A stretch of DNA of 64,000 nucleotides from Glandiceps talaboti (Eukaryota > Hemichordata > Enteropneusta > Spengelidae): assembly GCF_964340395.1 (NCBI RefSeq), contig NC_135559.1, positions 17,983,050 to 18,047,049 on the forward strand, read 5' to 3'. Below, in pieces: positions 24,057-37,259 of the stretch (position 1 is the stretch's first letter; the number at the start of each line of letters is the position of its first letter). The notes below the pieces were generated by a model that made no database searches, was not told the origin of the DNA, and saw only the letters and a list, made by a program, of their open reading frames with translations. A program made the translations under genes and the position numbers.

Positions 24057-25790
24057 GTGATATTTAATATCTATCATTTTCGCTATCATGCAACTGGAAA
24101 TATTTCCATTAACTGATCTTACAATTTGATCCTCTACTTTGCGTAATTTACGTATACATGTAATTTCTGTACCATTGTTACATACCTTGGCTAATGAGTG
24201 AATTTCATATTATTACACAATTTGGGTTAGCGTTGTAACCAATTAGCAACAAATATCAAAATTACTTCATTTCATGCTCATCATAGCATTATGGTCTTTA
24301 TTAAAGATTTATTTAGATGTGACAACTACTTTTGAAATTATATCACTTTTAGGTAATTTCTCCTTGTATTGTCTGTGGAAAGTAAATGTCCCTTGTGTCC
24401 ATGGCTACCATCATTTTTGAGTAATAAGATGTTTTTAATGTTGTGGGGGGGGGGCACAGGTGATATTATGGAACTATTTGTATAAATCGCCATTTCTCCA
24501 CACAATGTTAAGTAATTAACATACATAAATAATTGATTGTAAAAGAAATGACACGTTGGTTACCATGGTAACACCTAAACAAATTTGATATGTAAAATGT
24601 AATCAGCCTCTTGGGGAAATTCCTTGAGGGAGATATGGAATGTATATGTCCCTTCAAATACAATATATTTATTGATGTATTTTTACCATGCTATCCAAAT
24701 AAGACATTTCCGGAAAGGTCATTGTATTCGTTACTTAGAAAAGACTGTTGACACACGCCATTCATATCTCATGCTGATGCATTTTGACAAAACGTTTGAT
24801 TGAATTCAAATTTCAGTCAGTTTGGTTGTCATGGTAACCATGACCACTGTGTCCACCATTGATGGTGTCATTAAATCCGACACATTGAGAAACCTTGAGA
24901 TACATGGAGTTTATGTAAAACTATATCAAAATGTGGTCAATACCGAGATCTTTATACTGTTCACATGTTCATTAATTAATTTTTGTAGGGTGAATGTATA
25001 ATTATATTGTTATTAATTAGAGAGATTAAACAGAGTTTAGGAGTTTGAGATAAAACTGATAAAGATTTCTGCCATGTGTAATCAAAACTTGCAGATATCA
25101 AATGGCAGATTCTTGTCAGCTAACAGTATTTGGAATCTTGTGGTCTGAATCCAATATCCTTAAGAGAGTCTGTTGACTTTTTAGTCTAAGTGGGACATGG
25201 TGTAGTTAAAATACTAAATTTGCAAACGACAGGCACAATGGATAGGACGCGTAACTGGTGATAGTTCATGCCTTGTATTCCTTTCTAGATATGTCTGAAT
25301 TGACTTGTTTTAATTTGGAAGATGGGAAGTTAATAAAGCAAATGATATAATTTGGATGGGTACTCAATTCACTAAATTCGTCACATGAAAATAGTTCTAA
25401 AGATATCAAGACTCGGAAGTGTTACACTTTCGTAATTCGCGTAAGCTCTGCTTGATCTCTCTATTATTAAGCATAATTTCTGGAGATTTCCATAACCGAG
25501 AGATAATACTTGAAATGTACAAAATCTGAGAGGGCAGTATATTATAAGGGATAGTGGTATATATATATTTATTTGTTTATTTATTTATTTGTTGGCTTAT
25601 TCAATAAAACGTTGCTCAGTCGTCTACCTAGATGTGGTCAGTGCTAGTTTTATATTGATTGATCGCCTAATCGTTATACATTTTATGGAATGCTAAAAAA
25701 AGAATGTGACAAATCTGAATGTTTTTGTATACACCTACTGCAGAGTTTGGTACGAATGGTCAGATTTAGAGGTTTAAGAAAATGTAAACA
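24057..25790. other. Intergenic stretch, no gene seen
   Basis: No recognisable exon. It contains runs of TTTA-type sequence at about 25560-25590 and a (G)9 run at 24446. Confidence 0.45.
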
Positions 25791-25799
25791 TTTTATTAT

Positions 25800-26726
25800 A
25801 CATTATAACATATGTGTAATTTTATCAAAACTGTACTCGATATAGTACAAGACAATATGAAATTAAATCCAGACAAAACAAAAGACATGATAATCTCATT
25901 TAAGAAAGACCAACGAGAAATTCCCCTCACCAAAATAAATGACACAGTCGTCGAGAGAATCACTGTTCAGAAACTTCTCGGGGTAATGATAAATAATACT
26001 CTTTCATGGTCAGATCATTTTGATTATATATACAGTAAAGCATCTAAACGGTTGTATTTTCTTACTCTACTCAAGAGATCAGGATTGAGTACTAAGCACT
26101 TATTGCTGTACTATACCTCAATTATACGACCAGTTGTAGAATACGCATGTCCACTGTGGCATAATGCACTTACAAGTGACCAAGCACAACAAATTGATAT
26201 GGTACAAAAAAGAGCATTCCGGATCATTTTTCCTCAGACATATCCGGAATGTGTCCCTACCAATATCAAAACTCTAACGCAGAGGAGAGATACAATATGC
26301 CAATCATTTTTGGGGAAAATATGTATTAGTAATGACAAATTAAATTACTTGATCAATCCAACCTCAACAAGGAAGACACGTCACTCAAAAAAATATAGTA
26401 TTCCTAGATGTAGAACCGAACGATTCAAAAACAGTTTCATACCATACGCTTTGTACAATTACCAATGATGGCTTGACAGAAAGTTTTTGAGCTTGTATAG
26501 ACCTTTTTAACAGTAATCAGTATTTTTTTATGTCTTACCTTTCTTTAGCTTTTTAACATTTTATTAGGAATCATTCTTAAACATTTTAGCCTTGCTGTCT
26601 GTACTCTTTTAGTCTGTGTTTTCCTGTGTATTTGCGATTTTAAATTGTATGATTTCAACCACCTCTTTGTGTTCGGTTGCAAAATAAAGATAATTTTAAA
26701 AAAAAAGAAAAAAAAGAAGAAAAAAA
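25800..26726 (+). mobile_element. 5'-truncated LINE with poly(A) tail
   Basis: Contains the RT C-terminal frame at 25812-26468, an about 230-bp 3' UTR ending AATAAAGATAATTTT, and an A-rich tail at 26697-26726. The insertion keeps only the end of ORF2. Confidence 0.8.
25812..26468 (+). pseudogene. LINE reverse transcriptase C-terminal fragment
   Basis: 218 codons, open to the stop. The start shows LNPDKTKDMIISF, then KLLGVMINNTLSWSDHF (the RT thumb 'LGV.I...L.W..H' signature). The rest (LLYYTSIIRPVVEYACPLWH, QIDMVQKRAFRIIF) matches the C-terminal domain of CR1/Jockey-like ORF2. The catalytic palm motifs, including YADD, lie upstream and are absent because of 5' truncation. The uninterrupted frame suggests recent insertion. 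Confidence 0.85.
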
Positions 26727-27066
26727 GACAGTATGGATACTATGTACAACTGACATTTATCAGCAATTCCACTACGTTTTTGAATGAAATTTCCTAATAA
26801 TGTCGGCAATTTTTATTACATCTGCAGTTCACATAAATTATTACAAATTTCGGCAATTATTATAAAGGTTGGTTTTTAAAAGAAAAACGTGTTTTTATTA
26901 CAATTATTGGGTTTTTACAAATATCGGTAATTGTTAGAAATGTCGGTAGTGCAGAGCATGCTGAGAAAAAAATCGCGATTTTCGTGACCTTTATCATGAG
27001 ACCACTTCCTGACCCTTTTTTGGCACCATCTAACAGAAATATGGGTTGGAGTTTGGCGTGATATCA
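26727..27066. other. Intergenic stretch, no gene seen
   Basis: A run of short TTTATTACA / TCGGCAATT repeats (26800-26950) in several imperfect copies; otherwise nothing. Confidence 0.4.
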
Positions 27067-27075
27067 CTTCCTTTT

Positions 27076-27304
<229 letters not shown>

Positions 27305-27552
27305 ACAAACAATGAAAATGTGTCATCAGTACTATATAAATGTTGCTTCAAGCTAGCAATATATTCCTACATTCATTAACTTTATATTCTTTTGTTGAAT
27401 AACTTCCAAACTTGATATTGCTTTTTCACCTATTTGTTTAAAATGTCTTTGTAACTTTATACCATTCCTCTTGTGTGCAAACAACGATAGCGACCCCCAC
27501 CCCCTGCACTGGGTCCCCCTCCTCCTTCCCTGCCTCCCTGCCTCCCTGCCTC

Positions 27553-27657
<105 letters not shown>

Positions 27658-28312
27658 CTTCCTCTTACGTCATTACACGTATATATTGAGTTACACATTA
27701 TCCGTAGCGTCTGATTATCGTGCATGAGCACTGATATTCAAAGTCTGAGGGTTGCCTATAAACACACAACGATAAGCAGCTTACTAGTAACTGCAAACAG
27801 AATAGGTGTGGAATTTACGCTAATGATCTTTCTCTTTGTATTCACAAGAGTCACAAAGTATGCATGCGCCTCGAGAACAAATTTCTCCAAAAATGAAAGT
27901 TCTTGGAAGCTGTCTAATCTTTGCCGTATGAAAGATTGCTCCTGCTCATGTATGGTAAATAAAATGGAGATTCTGCGTCTTGTTGTCAAGGAAACCGCCA
28001 AACCCACAGAATTAATACAGTATTTGACAACCATTATCAGATTCTAAAGTGGCTTAATTTTGACATAATTTCGAACTTTACACACCAAATAGAATTTCGG
28101 CTCTGGAGCAGGTGTAACATATAAGTGTACTTACAATATTGTACACTGAAAAGTGAATAGGTATGCCACAGGTAGGTATCGTAGACATCCACCAATACCT
28201 GTATGTACATGACTGTATACATGGCTGTGTACAAAAAGGTGTGACTTTTTCATGGTCATATGTTTGCGCAATGTCTACTACAATCCGTTTGTGAGGTACT
28301 TTCAGGGAAGCA

Positions 28313-29078
28313 GGCCCATTACCCCCTGTCCTTTATATTTTGCCTCCGGCCCGTAGCGCCCTGTCCAGTTCATCCCTGGCACGTTGTCCCCTGGTCATTT
28401 TGCCTCTCCCCTCTCAGTTGAATCGAAAGTACTTTTGAAACTTTAAAGTGCAGATATTTTTCCATTGCCAAGATTCTTCTGTTCATAAATGAACCTGTCA
28501 TATATATAATCATGCTCTGGTAAACGAATGACTTTAACATTACTATATATGTATTGATACTTTACCGTCAATTGTGTACAAAAAAAATCTATTGTGCTAT
28601 GTATTTTGAATTTCATTATATGAAGGAAGAGAAGTATTCGCAAACACTGAAAAAGCATAACGACAATCACTATACCTGTCAACGGCCGTTAACTATGATA
28701 AATTATTTTAAAACAAAGAATACATCGTTCTATCTACATCTGTTTTCTTTGGTGAGAATAGAGTGTTATATCGGAGTGAAAGGTAATATGTCTGCAATAG
28801 AAAACAATTCACAGGTGTTAACTCTCAAAGTAAAAAAAGATGACAACGTTTTGTTCAACAGCAATACAGTACTAGATTCAACAACAACAAAGACTCATGA
28901 ATGACGTTTCGAATGAACCGATGTGACAGAATGCATCATCCATGGCCGTATTAGTAACTCCTATGTGCATTCATGATTAAATCCAATTCGATGATTTAGA
29001 CTATATGTTGATATATTATGGGTGTCAAAAAAGGCCAGGGGCAAAAGGTCGGTGGCAACGGGCCGGGAACAATGGGCC
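28313..29078. mobile_element. Probable TIR element, 766 bp
   Basis: Left end GGCCCATTACCCCCTGTC and right end (reversed) GGCCCATTGTTCCCGGCCCG. Further inward TTTTGCC and GGCCCGT recur inverted. The interior holds an open frame at 28554-28904 that matches nothing I recognise. No target duplication was identified. Confidence 0.55.
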
Positions 29079-30055
29079 TATAACCGAACTTTCAGAACAT
29101 GAAATTATACGCATGTGTACATATAACCTGTACCAATGCAACATACCTGTTACCTGTATTTGCAAACAGTCCTGCTGAAATCTGACCAAATCAAAGACCC
29201 TGTAACAGAACTTGTTTCACATATTACCCTGTTACAGAATTTGTACAGGGCATTTAACAGTCATGTCCTATAATCTACTTCTGGTATTTTAGCAGTGTGT
29301 AGGATGCTTTAAAATGGGAGAGTTACACTGTTTTCAAATTTCTGACAGAGAAACATTCTTAAGTTTGTCTTCTTTCAGATTGCCATTAGATGGCAAATAT
29401 CTGGATTAACCAGTTCAAAGATATAAAGTTAATCTTTTAATCTGTAGCAACGTTTTTGATACATCACCATGACAACATTTCCTTGATTATAAAATGCTCT
29501 CCCAAAATATCACAATTGAAGGATATGAAGTGTCCCATTACATATCACCAAAGCCAGGTTGAGTTAAAGACGGATAAAAAAAATCGGTGCCTCAAGCCCT
29601 GGCTGCTAAGTACCGGAAAAGATTAGCTGCTGTTACGTCAAATTTTATATAATTTTAGAAAACTACCCTAACACATGTACACATGGATAGTGCAAGGAGA
29701 CAGCGAACAACAAAATCAGATGTCATTGTATTTTTAGCTTCTAGAGTAAACCGGCAAGCTTTAACTATGCTTTAACTAGTTTGTATGCGCTGTGTTACAG
29801 CAGGTTAAGGAGCCTCACAATTCTGTATTATATGCCTCAATATAATATACACATGTTGTTTTGCAACTGTTTCTTCGGATAAGAACAAAGGGGATACATG
29901 TTGATACAGGTGTATATTACCAACTGGTCAAATGTGAGGAAAGGTATTTCTGTACAAGATGTACGGAAGGTCTGAGTCTAAAGGATGAAAACTTAAGATA
30001 AATACAAAAATCAATATGACAAATATAACATCATATATTATATCACATCACATCA
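29079..30055. other. Intergenic stretch, no gene seen
   Basis: No exon with good splice signals was found. Confidence 0.4.
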
Positions 30056-30341
30056 CATCATGATGAGATCACATATCATAACATGTCATATCATATCATA
30101 TGTCATATCATATCATATCATATCATATCATATCATATCATATCATATCATATATCATATATCATATACAATACAATACAATACAATACAATACAATACA
30201 ATACAATACAATACAACGCAACGCAACGCAACGCAATACAATACAATACAATACAATACAATACAATACAATACAATACAATACAATACAATACAATACA
30301 ATACAATACAATACAATACAATACAATACAATACAATACAA
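30056..30341. repeat. (ATATC)n then (AATAC)n pentanucleotide array
   Basis: Two adjacent pentanucleotide arrays. An (AACGC) variant block lies at about 30215-30234. All overlapping open frames are repeat artefacts. Confidence 0.95.
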
Positions 30342-30630
30342 TCAATATCTCTCACATTTTCCACCATATAAACGCCAACTGTGAATGTGATAAAAAGATA
30401 TTACAGCCCCAATTAATTACCCTGTATGTAAATCCTGCTCTCCAGCTCAACATCGTGAATGGTCATCAAAAACTCTAATAGCCCGTGGTAAACAATGAAT
30501 GTTCATTGGCGCACTGATCTGTAGTATAAGTGATAAATGTCATATGAAATCAAAGTAAGTTCATTATATTCCAAGCTGGGTTACTCTTATACTTGACGGA
30601 TAACAGTAACGTTACGTGTGATAAAGAAGA

Positions 30631-30631
30631 G

Positions 30632-30699
<68 letters not shown>

Positions 30700-30735
30700 G
30701 GTGGTGGTGGTGGTGGTGGTGGTGGTGGTGGTGTT
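30631..30735. repeat. (TTG)n-(TGG)n trinucleotide array
   Basis: About 18 TTG units followed directly by about 15 TGG units. Confidence 0.97.
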
Positions 30736-31125
30736 GTCGTTGTTTAGTCTACTGCGCTGTGTGTGACATCCTTTGCTTTCCGAAGTCCACACTGAGCTTG
30801 TCATCCGATCAACAATTTAGTAAGCAAGTCTTCAATTCCCCCTAAAGTGTTAACAGTTGGTAGAGGTAGCATAAGTTGGGTCAGATTACCAGACCCAGAT
30901 GTGTCCAAAAACGTGTACTATACGGACAGGTGCTTTGCTACAAATGCTGTACACCACAAGTTACGCCATCTCATCTTCTGAATATTGGAAATTACTAATA
31001 TTTAAATAACATAACATAAGTGTCTGTGTTAGTAACTATACACTACCAATGGACTCTGTCATTACTACAACCCTACATTTCAACAACATTACTACATAAT
31101 CACTCCTTTCTACCTCTTTTCCAGA

Positions 31126-31278
31126 GAACTGATTTCTGCAGATGGAAACACTTACAGCTACCGCTGTAAAATACCAGAGATGTCAACATTTCCCGCCAAC
31201 ATCAAAGCTAAAGTTATGAACTCCACTGTCATAAACAATGAAGCGACCCAACAAACTGAAACAAACTTTACAAATTAA
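31126..31278 (+). CDS. Unassigned terminal exon
   Basis: Strong acceptor CTACCTCTTTTCCAG, then A GAA CTG..., phase 2. About 50 codons follow to TAA at 31276-31278. The peptide starts ELISADGNTYSYRCKIPEMS and ends TQQTETNFTN. It has one Cys, several possible N-glycosylation sites (NST, NFT) and a polar tail. I do not recognise the family. The 3' side looks like a UTR (repeated AATAAA words). Upstream exons of this gene were not found between the microsatellites at 27-31 kb. Confidence 0.45.
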   Translation, partial: ELISADGNTYSYRCKIPEMSTFPANIKAKVMNSTVINNEATQQTETNFTN

Positions 31279-31299
31279 TTCACATTGATATCGCAAAGA

Positions 31300-32010
31300 A
31301 CAAAATCATACTCTAGTAAACAGACTATTCCCTAGAAAAACTAATGTTATGCATGTGTCAATTTCCAAGTTCCACTTTTAGATTTCAAACTGTTTGAAAT
31401 CCAAAAGTTGAACTGACAATCTAAGACATATATAATATTAGTTTTTTTAGGGAATAGTCTGTATACTAAAGTATGTTTGGTTCATTGTATTCAGTATTAA
31501 TATCAATTATTATGGGCGTTGTTCAGTACTTTCGTTATAATAAACAGTTCTAAATTCATAACTTGGACTTGACAGAAGTCTAACAACTACTAACATTGCA
31601 GTTTCTCTTTGGTTACAATAAACAGTTTGAAATCCAAATTTGAACTTGGAAATTGACACGTGTAACAATATAGTTTTTCTAGAGCTCAATCCGTTTACTG
31701 GAGTACATTTGTTTTATTGTTTTCAATATCAGTGTCAATTCATACTGACATTGTTCAGTACTTTGGTTATAATAAACACTTGTAAATTCATAACTTACAC
31801 TTGACAGATGTGTGTAACTACTAGTAGCATCATATACCCCGTTTGCTTACAATAAACACTTTGAAATCCAAAACTTCAACTGGGAAATTGACACGTGTAA
31901 CAATAGTTTCTACAGATTAGTCTGTTTACTGCAGCGTGTTTCTTTTGTTGCTTTCAATATTAATTGACATTATTCAGTAGTTTGGTTATAATAAACACTT
32001 CATCTAGTCT
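31300..32010. repeat. Tandem ~240-bp repeats with poly(A)-signal-like words (probable 3' UTR)
   Basis: Three diverged units share GAAATCCAAA, AAATTGACACGTGTAACAAT, TTCAGTACTTTGGTTATAATAAACA and TAAATTCATAACTT. Each unit contains AATAAA twice. It begins right after the stop of the 31126-31278 exon. Confidence 0.7.
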
Positions 32011-33470
32011 CTAGCTTGGACCTCTGAACCAACACAGACATTTTCCCAGAACAAATAACAAATGTAATTTAAATGACAGAACAAATGTCATAGCTCTGCA
32101 CAATGCCTTGATTATTTGATAAATATATAATCACACGAAATTAATCCTCATTTTACATCATAATGTTCCGATTATGATTCCTAGACTAATACTAAGATTC
32201 AGCTTTGCCAAAAATGTGTATTAGTCCATGGTATCACACTGGCAGCATAAAACTAACATTGATTTCGTGGGATTATGTATAAAAAAACCTTTTTATTAAA
32301 ACCAAAGATTGTATACCTTTCACGACCAATAAATAAAGTTCATTCTTTACATCTGTACTATCCGTTATATCTATAGTAAGAACTGAGTGATAATGTGTGA
32401 CTTTCAAAATAGATTTCAATAACAACAATTAGTTATATTTCAAGAAAGCACACTTCAAATTCAATACCAAACCACACACCTTTTTAATTTTATTTAATAT
32501 ATCTTATTTCCACCACAAACATCAATCAATGAGGAAAAATAACTAATTGCACATGTTCTGCCGTATGCTAACAAATCTCTGTAAGAACAAGAATATCAAA
32601 ACTTTGCCCTTACGGAAGGCATTCAGTTTAAATCTGGTCTAAATTTCATTTAGACAAACTGTAGCAAGCAATTGAGAGACTTTGAAAACTGCCAATCCAG
32701 CTAGATTCCTGTACCATACTATCAACTATGTGCAGAGAGTGATATAAATGTCCTAATGATTGACCTCTGTGAAAGGTCACCCTTTACTTACTACTTCTAT
32801 ATTCTACAATTGACTAGAAGACACAAGTGATAAAGGTCACATTGATTAACGAGACAGAGCCGGGTCAAGTAATGTTATTATATCTTAATGAGTAGAGGTC
32901 ACATGTCATCACAGAGTGATAAATTGTGCCCCAATTTTGAATCAACAGCTGTTTAGCTAAGACTATTCTAGAAAGGTTCAATAAACTGTCTATTGCTGAG
33001 CTGAATTAATTATATTGATAAACATTTACTACATAAGGATAAGAGAGTAACTTTTGTTGTAAACAACTTGTTTATTAACCATATTTGAATTACGGAATGA
33101 ACAATGTTTTAAATAAAATGTTGATGACGTATGCGATTTAAGAGCAATGGAATTTTTCTCAAGAAATACTTGTCCGTTGGCTGTAAAGAGTTTGAGGCTG
33201 ACCAACGGATTTTAGAGGTGCTGCGAGCACAAGTCTGGCTGAAATACAAACACTCGAAGGAACTTTGATATTCGGCTGTAATCGATTGTGGAGTTCAATT
33301 GAATCGTTCCCCATGCTGCAAATCGTATGTCATTCAACCCAAAAGTAATATTTGAGTCCTTGTGAGTCTCTTTACAGTATACTGTCTTAAGAAACCGTAC
33401 CTCTGAGACGGCTGACTGAGCGGGTTTGAGTTTACCACTGAATATAGGCCAATGTCTTGCAGCTGCCTAA
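32011..33470. other. Intergenic stretch, no gene seen
   Basis: Contains one copy of the dispersed motif CCTTACGGAAGGCATTCAGT at 32610; otherwise AT-rich DNA with no recognised exon. Confidence 0.45.
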
Positions 33471-34240
33471 TTCAGTGTCGTAACACTGGTGTAAAATCCG
33501 GGCAGAACAGCGTAATTCAAAGAATCAACAGGTAAAACATTCGTCAAACATAAGTACTTTATTAAGACATTATATGCTTCTAAGATCGGGTCATAGATTA
33601 AGGCATCCTGCACGCATGCCACGGATTCCTTTTGAAATGGCAAACATCGAAGACAATTTACAGCCAAATCTACAGGTTGATCAGAACATACCACAAAATG
33701 TGCCGATTGATCAGAACTTACAACCAAATATTACGGCTGCGCAAAATTTGGAACCCAATATTCAAGCTGACCCTCTTCATAACATTCAAAATCTAATACA
33801 AGACGTGAATAACAGAATAGAGAGAATGCAAATAAGCTGAGAAACCCTCCTACTTTTACGGTAGACAAGATGAATCACCAGAACGATGTTTGATGCATTT
33901 GCTATATTAAAGAACTTAAAAGACGATCAAAAAGTTCAATACTTTATACTAATGATAAGAGATATTGCTGAAAGATGGTATGTAGAGTTGGATCCAAATC
34001 TGGCACAAGATTGGAATGAGTTACGGCCTTTATTTATTGCAATATTTCATTGCATTCAACAGAGATGGCTTGATGATCAGCAATTAAATTTGATAAAGCA
34101 ACAACAAAATGAATATATGGATGATTATTCCAGCCGATTACGGGAAAAATGTGCTAAAGTTCATCGCACGGCTCCGGAGATTTTGAGTGTATTTTTACAG
34201 GGTTTGTGTCATGACATCAAGGTAGCGACCTAATAGCACC
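33470..34240 (+). pseudogene. LTR-retrotransposon gag remnant
   Basis: Two frames on the + strand. The first (33574-33840) is Gln/Asn/Pro-rich and repetitive (QPNLQVDQNIPQN, QPNITAAQNLEPN) and ends IQDVNNRIERMQIS. The second (33886-34233) has FDAFAILKNLKDDQKV, MIRDIAERWYVEL, DWNELRPLFIAIF and LREKCAKVHR. This is the helical capsid pattern (aliphatic spacing, W..L...F) of Ty3/Gypsy Gag. Between the frames the sequence PPTF..GRQDESPER appears out of frame, so a frameshift plus a stop broke one gag. No zinc knuckle, protease or RT follows, so the copy is truncated shortly after the capsid. Confidence 0.7.
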
Positions 34241-35400
34241 AAATGGATACAGAACGACGTGTTATTCCTTTGATGAGGCATAAGAGAAGTAAATGGATTA
34301 TAAGTAGACGAACACGTTACGCAAACTATACTCTTATAGTTTAAAAAAGGCCTGATTTCTCTCTGGAATATGATTTTTAAAAATGTGACCACAGATGAGG
34401 CAAATGCATGTGCATCAAAATAGAAATAGAATTAAATTGTCCTCACTTTAGTCTTTACCTTTTTGTATGCAAAACAATGTTTAGGGTCGGGGGCTTAAAC
34501 TAGGGTGGGGGCGTAAACTAGGGTGGGGGCTTAAACTGGGATCGGTGGCTTATCGGATATTTTGAAGTCGTATATTTTAAGTGGATTTCTCATGCTGATT
34601 TGTTTGGTAGGTTTATTACTATTTTGCAGTTATATGCTGTAAAATATCATGAGATATTTAAAACATACAGCCAAATTAAAAAATAGTGAGTTTACATTAG
34701 CTTAATATGTGAGCAGGTGGTTCAGACGTTAACATGCTGTAAGACAATAGGCGCTTAACGTTTTGTGTGTGCGTACACAGATGTATGTTGTTTTGGGTAT
34801 ATTATTCATATGAAGGCAAGGAAAAAATTTCAGAAACATATTAGTAACAGTTTTGTGTCATGAAATGTATTTTCGTGTAGTTTTCTAAAAAGATTCTTCA
34901 ATGTGATTTTGCTGAAGATGTCAATAAATACATTAACAGATGGTAGGTTAGTAAAGGCCATTTTACAGCAATTGGGCGTGGCCACTTTGTACACACATTC
35001 TTGTGGTATCTTGCTGTATACGCCATTTCGTTCTTCACACGGAAGGGTATGAACAGGGTATATGATATGAAGAGGTAAGTATTGCTTTAGTATTTTAGCA
35101 TTCTCCATGGTAGTTTCAACCTGTCCTTCCAAACATTAGACTTGGAAGTGATCTCAGTTAAAAGGGTTAGGTAAAGATAGCTACAGAGACCATAGAGACC
35201 ATATGGAAAACAACGGAAAACATAACTACTTAAACTAGACACTAACAAGAAAAAACTACCCATCCCAGCTATTTCAACATTGAGCATAATCAGAACCACA
35301 CGATTATTTTTAGATCTTAAATACTTTCATTTCCAAAGGAACGAGTAACACAGTGTTTGTTGGAATATAATGATGCAAAAATTTTGCATATTTATTTGAT
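34241..35400. other. Intergenic stretch, no gene seen
   Basis: Contains three ~21-bp repeats of the type GGGTGGGGGCTTAAACTAG at about 34487-34545; otherwise nothing recognised. Confidence 0.45.
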
Positions 35401-36266
35401 TATTTGATCTGTGCTCAACCCAATCGTTTGGTGCAATAAGAAAATTACCTTCAAAGGACATACATTCTTTTTCCGGAATTGGATAAATTCGGATCTAATT
35501 TTTGTTAAAGATCTTGTAAATTTGGTTAGAGCTTTTGATGTTGAGCTGATTTATAGAAAACTTAATGTACACATAAACTGGATATCTGAAACTTTCAAGG
35601 AAACTAGTTAAGGACTAGTATAGGTGCTTAAGTAGTCACAAATTTGTGAAACCTTGAGTTGTAGAAAAGTGGAATAGAAAGTACGAACTTGACGTTAATT
35701 GGTCAAACATTTGGGTGTATTGAACAATTAATTTAACGTGTGAACGTAGATTGTCAAATTTTATGTTTAAATGTCTTCATTGTATCCTTCCTTGTAAGGA
35801 GAAATTGTACAAGTGGAAGAGAGCCTTCAATAGCTTATGTCGTATCTGTGGTACCGTAGAAACACAGAAACACATGTTTTGGGAATGTAGACGACTTGAT
35901 AATCTGCGGATAAAAGTAATGGACTTCATCAGCAATATGAACAACACTAGAATTGATTTATGTTTTCGTGATTTAATTATTGGAATCAATAACGTAGATG
36001 GCTGTGTAAATCATATTATTGTGATTGCAATGTTTACGATTTACAAATCTTGGCTTATCTGCCAGGACAAAAGCGTATCTGTGTTTGAGAGATTGTCTTT
36101 TCTCCTTTTCAAAGAAGAGTTATCAGACAGAACCAGAATTGAGTGTAACATTAACTATGTAAAGGCTAGAAAGAAATGGAAAGGATTTGTCGAAATCATA
36201 GCCTAAATTGTGATTTTCATTTATTTTTCACCCTGTATTATTATGGCACGATAATAAAAAAAAAAT
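35395..36266 (+). mobile_element. 3' end of a Tx1/L1-type LINE with A-rich tail
   Basis: Two + strand frames and an A-rich tail (36250-36266). The first frame (35411-35611) has ITFKGHTFFFRNWINSDLIF, which resembles the pre-C-terminal segment of Tx1-like ORF2. The second (35751-36206) has the zf-RVT pattern described separately. The frames are separated by about 140 bp of disrupted sequence. Confidence 0.7.
35751..36206 (+). pseudogene. LINE ORF2 C-terminal zinc-binding region (zf-RVT-like)
   Basis: The frame shows MFKCLHCILPCKEKLYKWKR, then SLCRICGTVETQKHMFWEC: a C-x2-C...H...C arrangement as in the zf-RVT domain at the C-terminus of L1/Tx1-group ORF2 proteins. It continues with INNVDGCVNHIIVIAMFTIY and ends KKWKGFVEIIA just before the 3' tail. 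Only this end of the element survives. Confidence 0.75.
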
Positions 36267-36297
36267 ATTTGATTAGCTACACTTTTTCCATTGACAG

Positions 36298-36427
36298 ATG
36301 TTATTCCTGAAGAATGAGATGATGGAAATTGTGTTAGTATGGATGCTGGCATTAGGCTACCCTGCACTGGTCTTATCAAACCCTATCAACAAGGTTGATT
36401 TCAATGACGACGAACATATTATTGATG
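36298..36427 (+). CDS. Signal-peptide exon (first coding exon of a gene)
   Basis: The frame starts at ATG 36298; in-frame Mets at 36319 and 36322 are alternatives. It encodes MMEIVLVWMLALGYPALVLS, a typical signal peptide, then NPINKVDFNDDEHIID. The exon ends GAT G|GTAAGG (phase 1). A splice acceptor (TTTTTCCATTGACAG) immediately precedes the first ATG, so a 5' UTR intron is possible. Phase 1 is the same as for every propeller exon, so this could begin a second propeller-type gene or be shared by duplication. No downstream partner exon was found before 43 kb; the large transposon inserted at 43.3 kb may separate it from its continuation beyond the window. Confidence 0.6.
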
Positions 36428-37259
36428 GTAAGGAACATTTTAATATCATACTGACCCTCTGTGATAGTTGAACATTTACTAAATTACAACACGTGACAGA
36501 GTATATATTTTGACACGATTCCACGCCCAGCACAGAGGGCATCTTTAATATTTAGGGAGCTTTCGGCAATTACAAGGGGTGGGGTAACTATTTGCCAATT
36601 AGTCCTCGGGGAGGGTCATATGTTAGAAAATAGAAATTAGGGGTGGCTTACATTTTACAATGACTCGGTTTCTTTATCTGACTTTGGATTATTTTGCCAT
36701 GATCACACCGCTGCCACCCATTACAAAGCATATTGCTACGACATCCCACCACTGCCACCATTGTAAAGTAACTTCATAACATATCAGCGAAATGCAGTTA
36801 TTTGTGGAGTGAGGAGAGAAGCAGGTCTCATTGTAGTAAAGGGGAACAGCATGGCTAGATATTGGGCTGGGGATAAGGGATCGGTCAGTTTCTTTGGCCG
36901 GGAGGGGGGGGGTGAATTGGGAGGGGGTCACCCTGTTTTTGAAATTTGCAGTGGGGGGGGGGTCATGTTGTTTTCAAAATTGGGGATGGGGGGGTCATTG
37001 TGTTTTGGATTGTGATGGAAGAAAAAAAATCCTTTTTCTACAATGGCATATAGCCTTGTCTGAAATGTGGTACATGTAAATATTTGTTCTTCTCCCTGTT
37101 TCTTACATGAATTCTTTAATATTACTTATTAGTTCAAGCATAACTATAAATATACATATACATGTACATGTATTACCTAGCTACCACACTAGTTACACAA
37201 CATGTCATGTAAATGCTTGGCTGTTTCACAATCAGTGCTTCACTTATATTGCACTTTGG
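36428..37259. other. Non-coding; contains a G-rich dispersed repeat
   Basis: A G-run-rich repeat at about 36890-37010 (GGGTCACCCTGTTTTTGAAA, GGGGTCATGTTGTTTTC) also occurs at 11925-12080 and 16290-16445, and inverted at 63730-63860. No exon was recognised. Confidence 0.5.

Noticed and set aside
27724-28047. 107-codon + strand frame and its 92-codon antisense partner
   Set aside because: No family similarity, no splice or promoter support, and both strands open equally.
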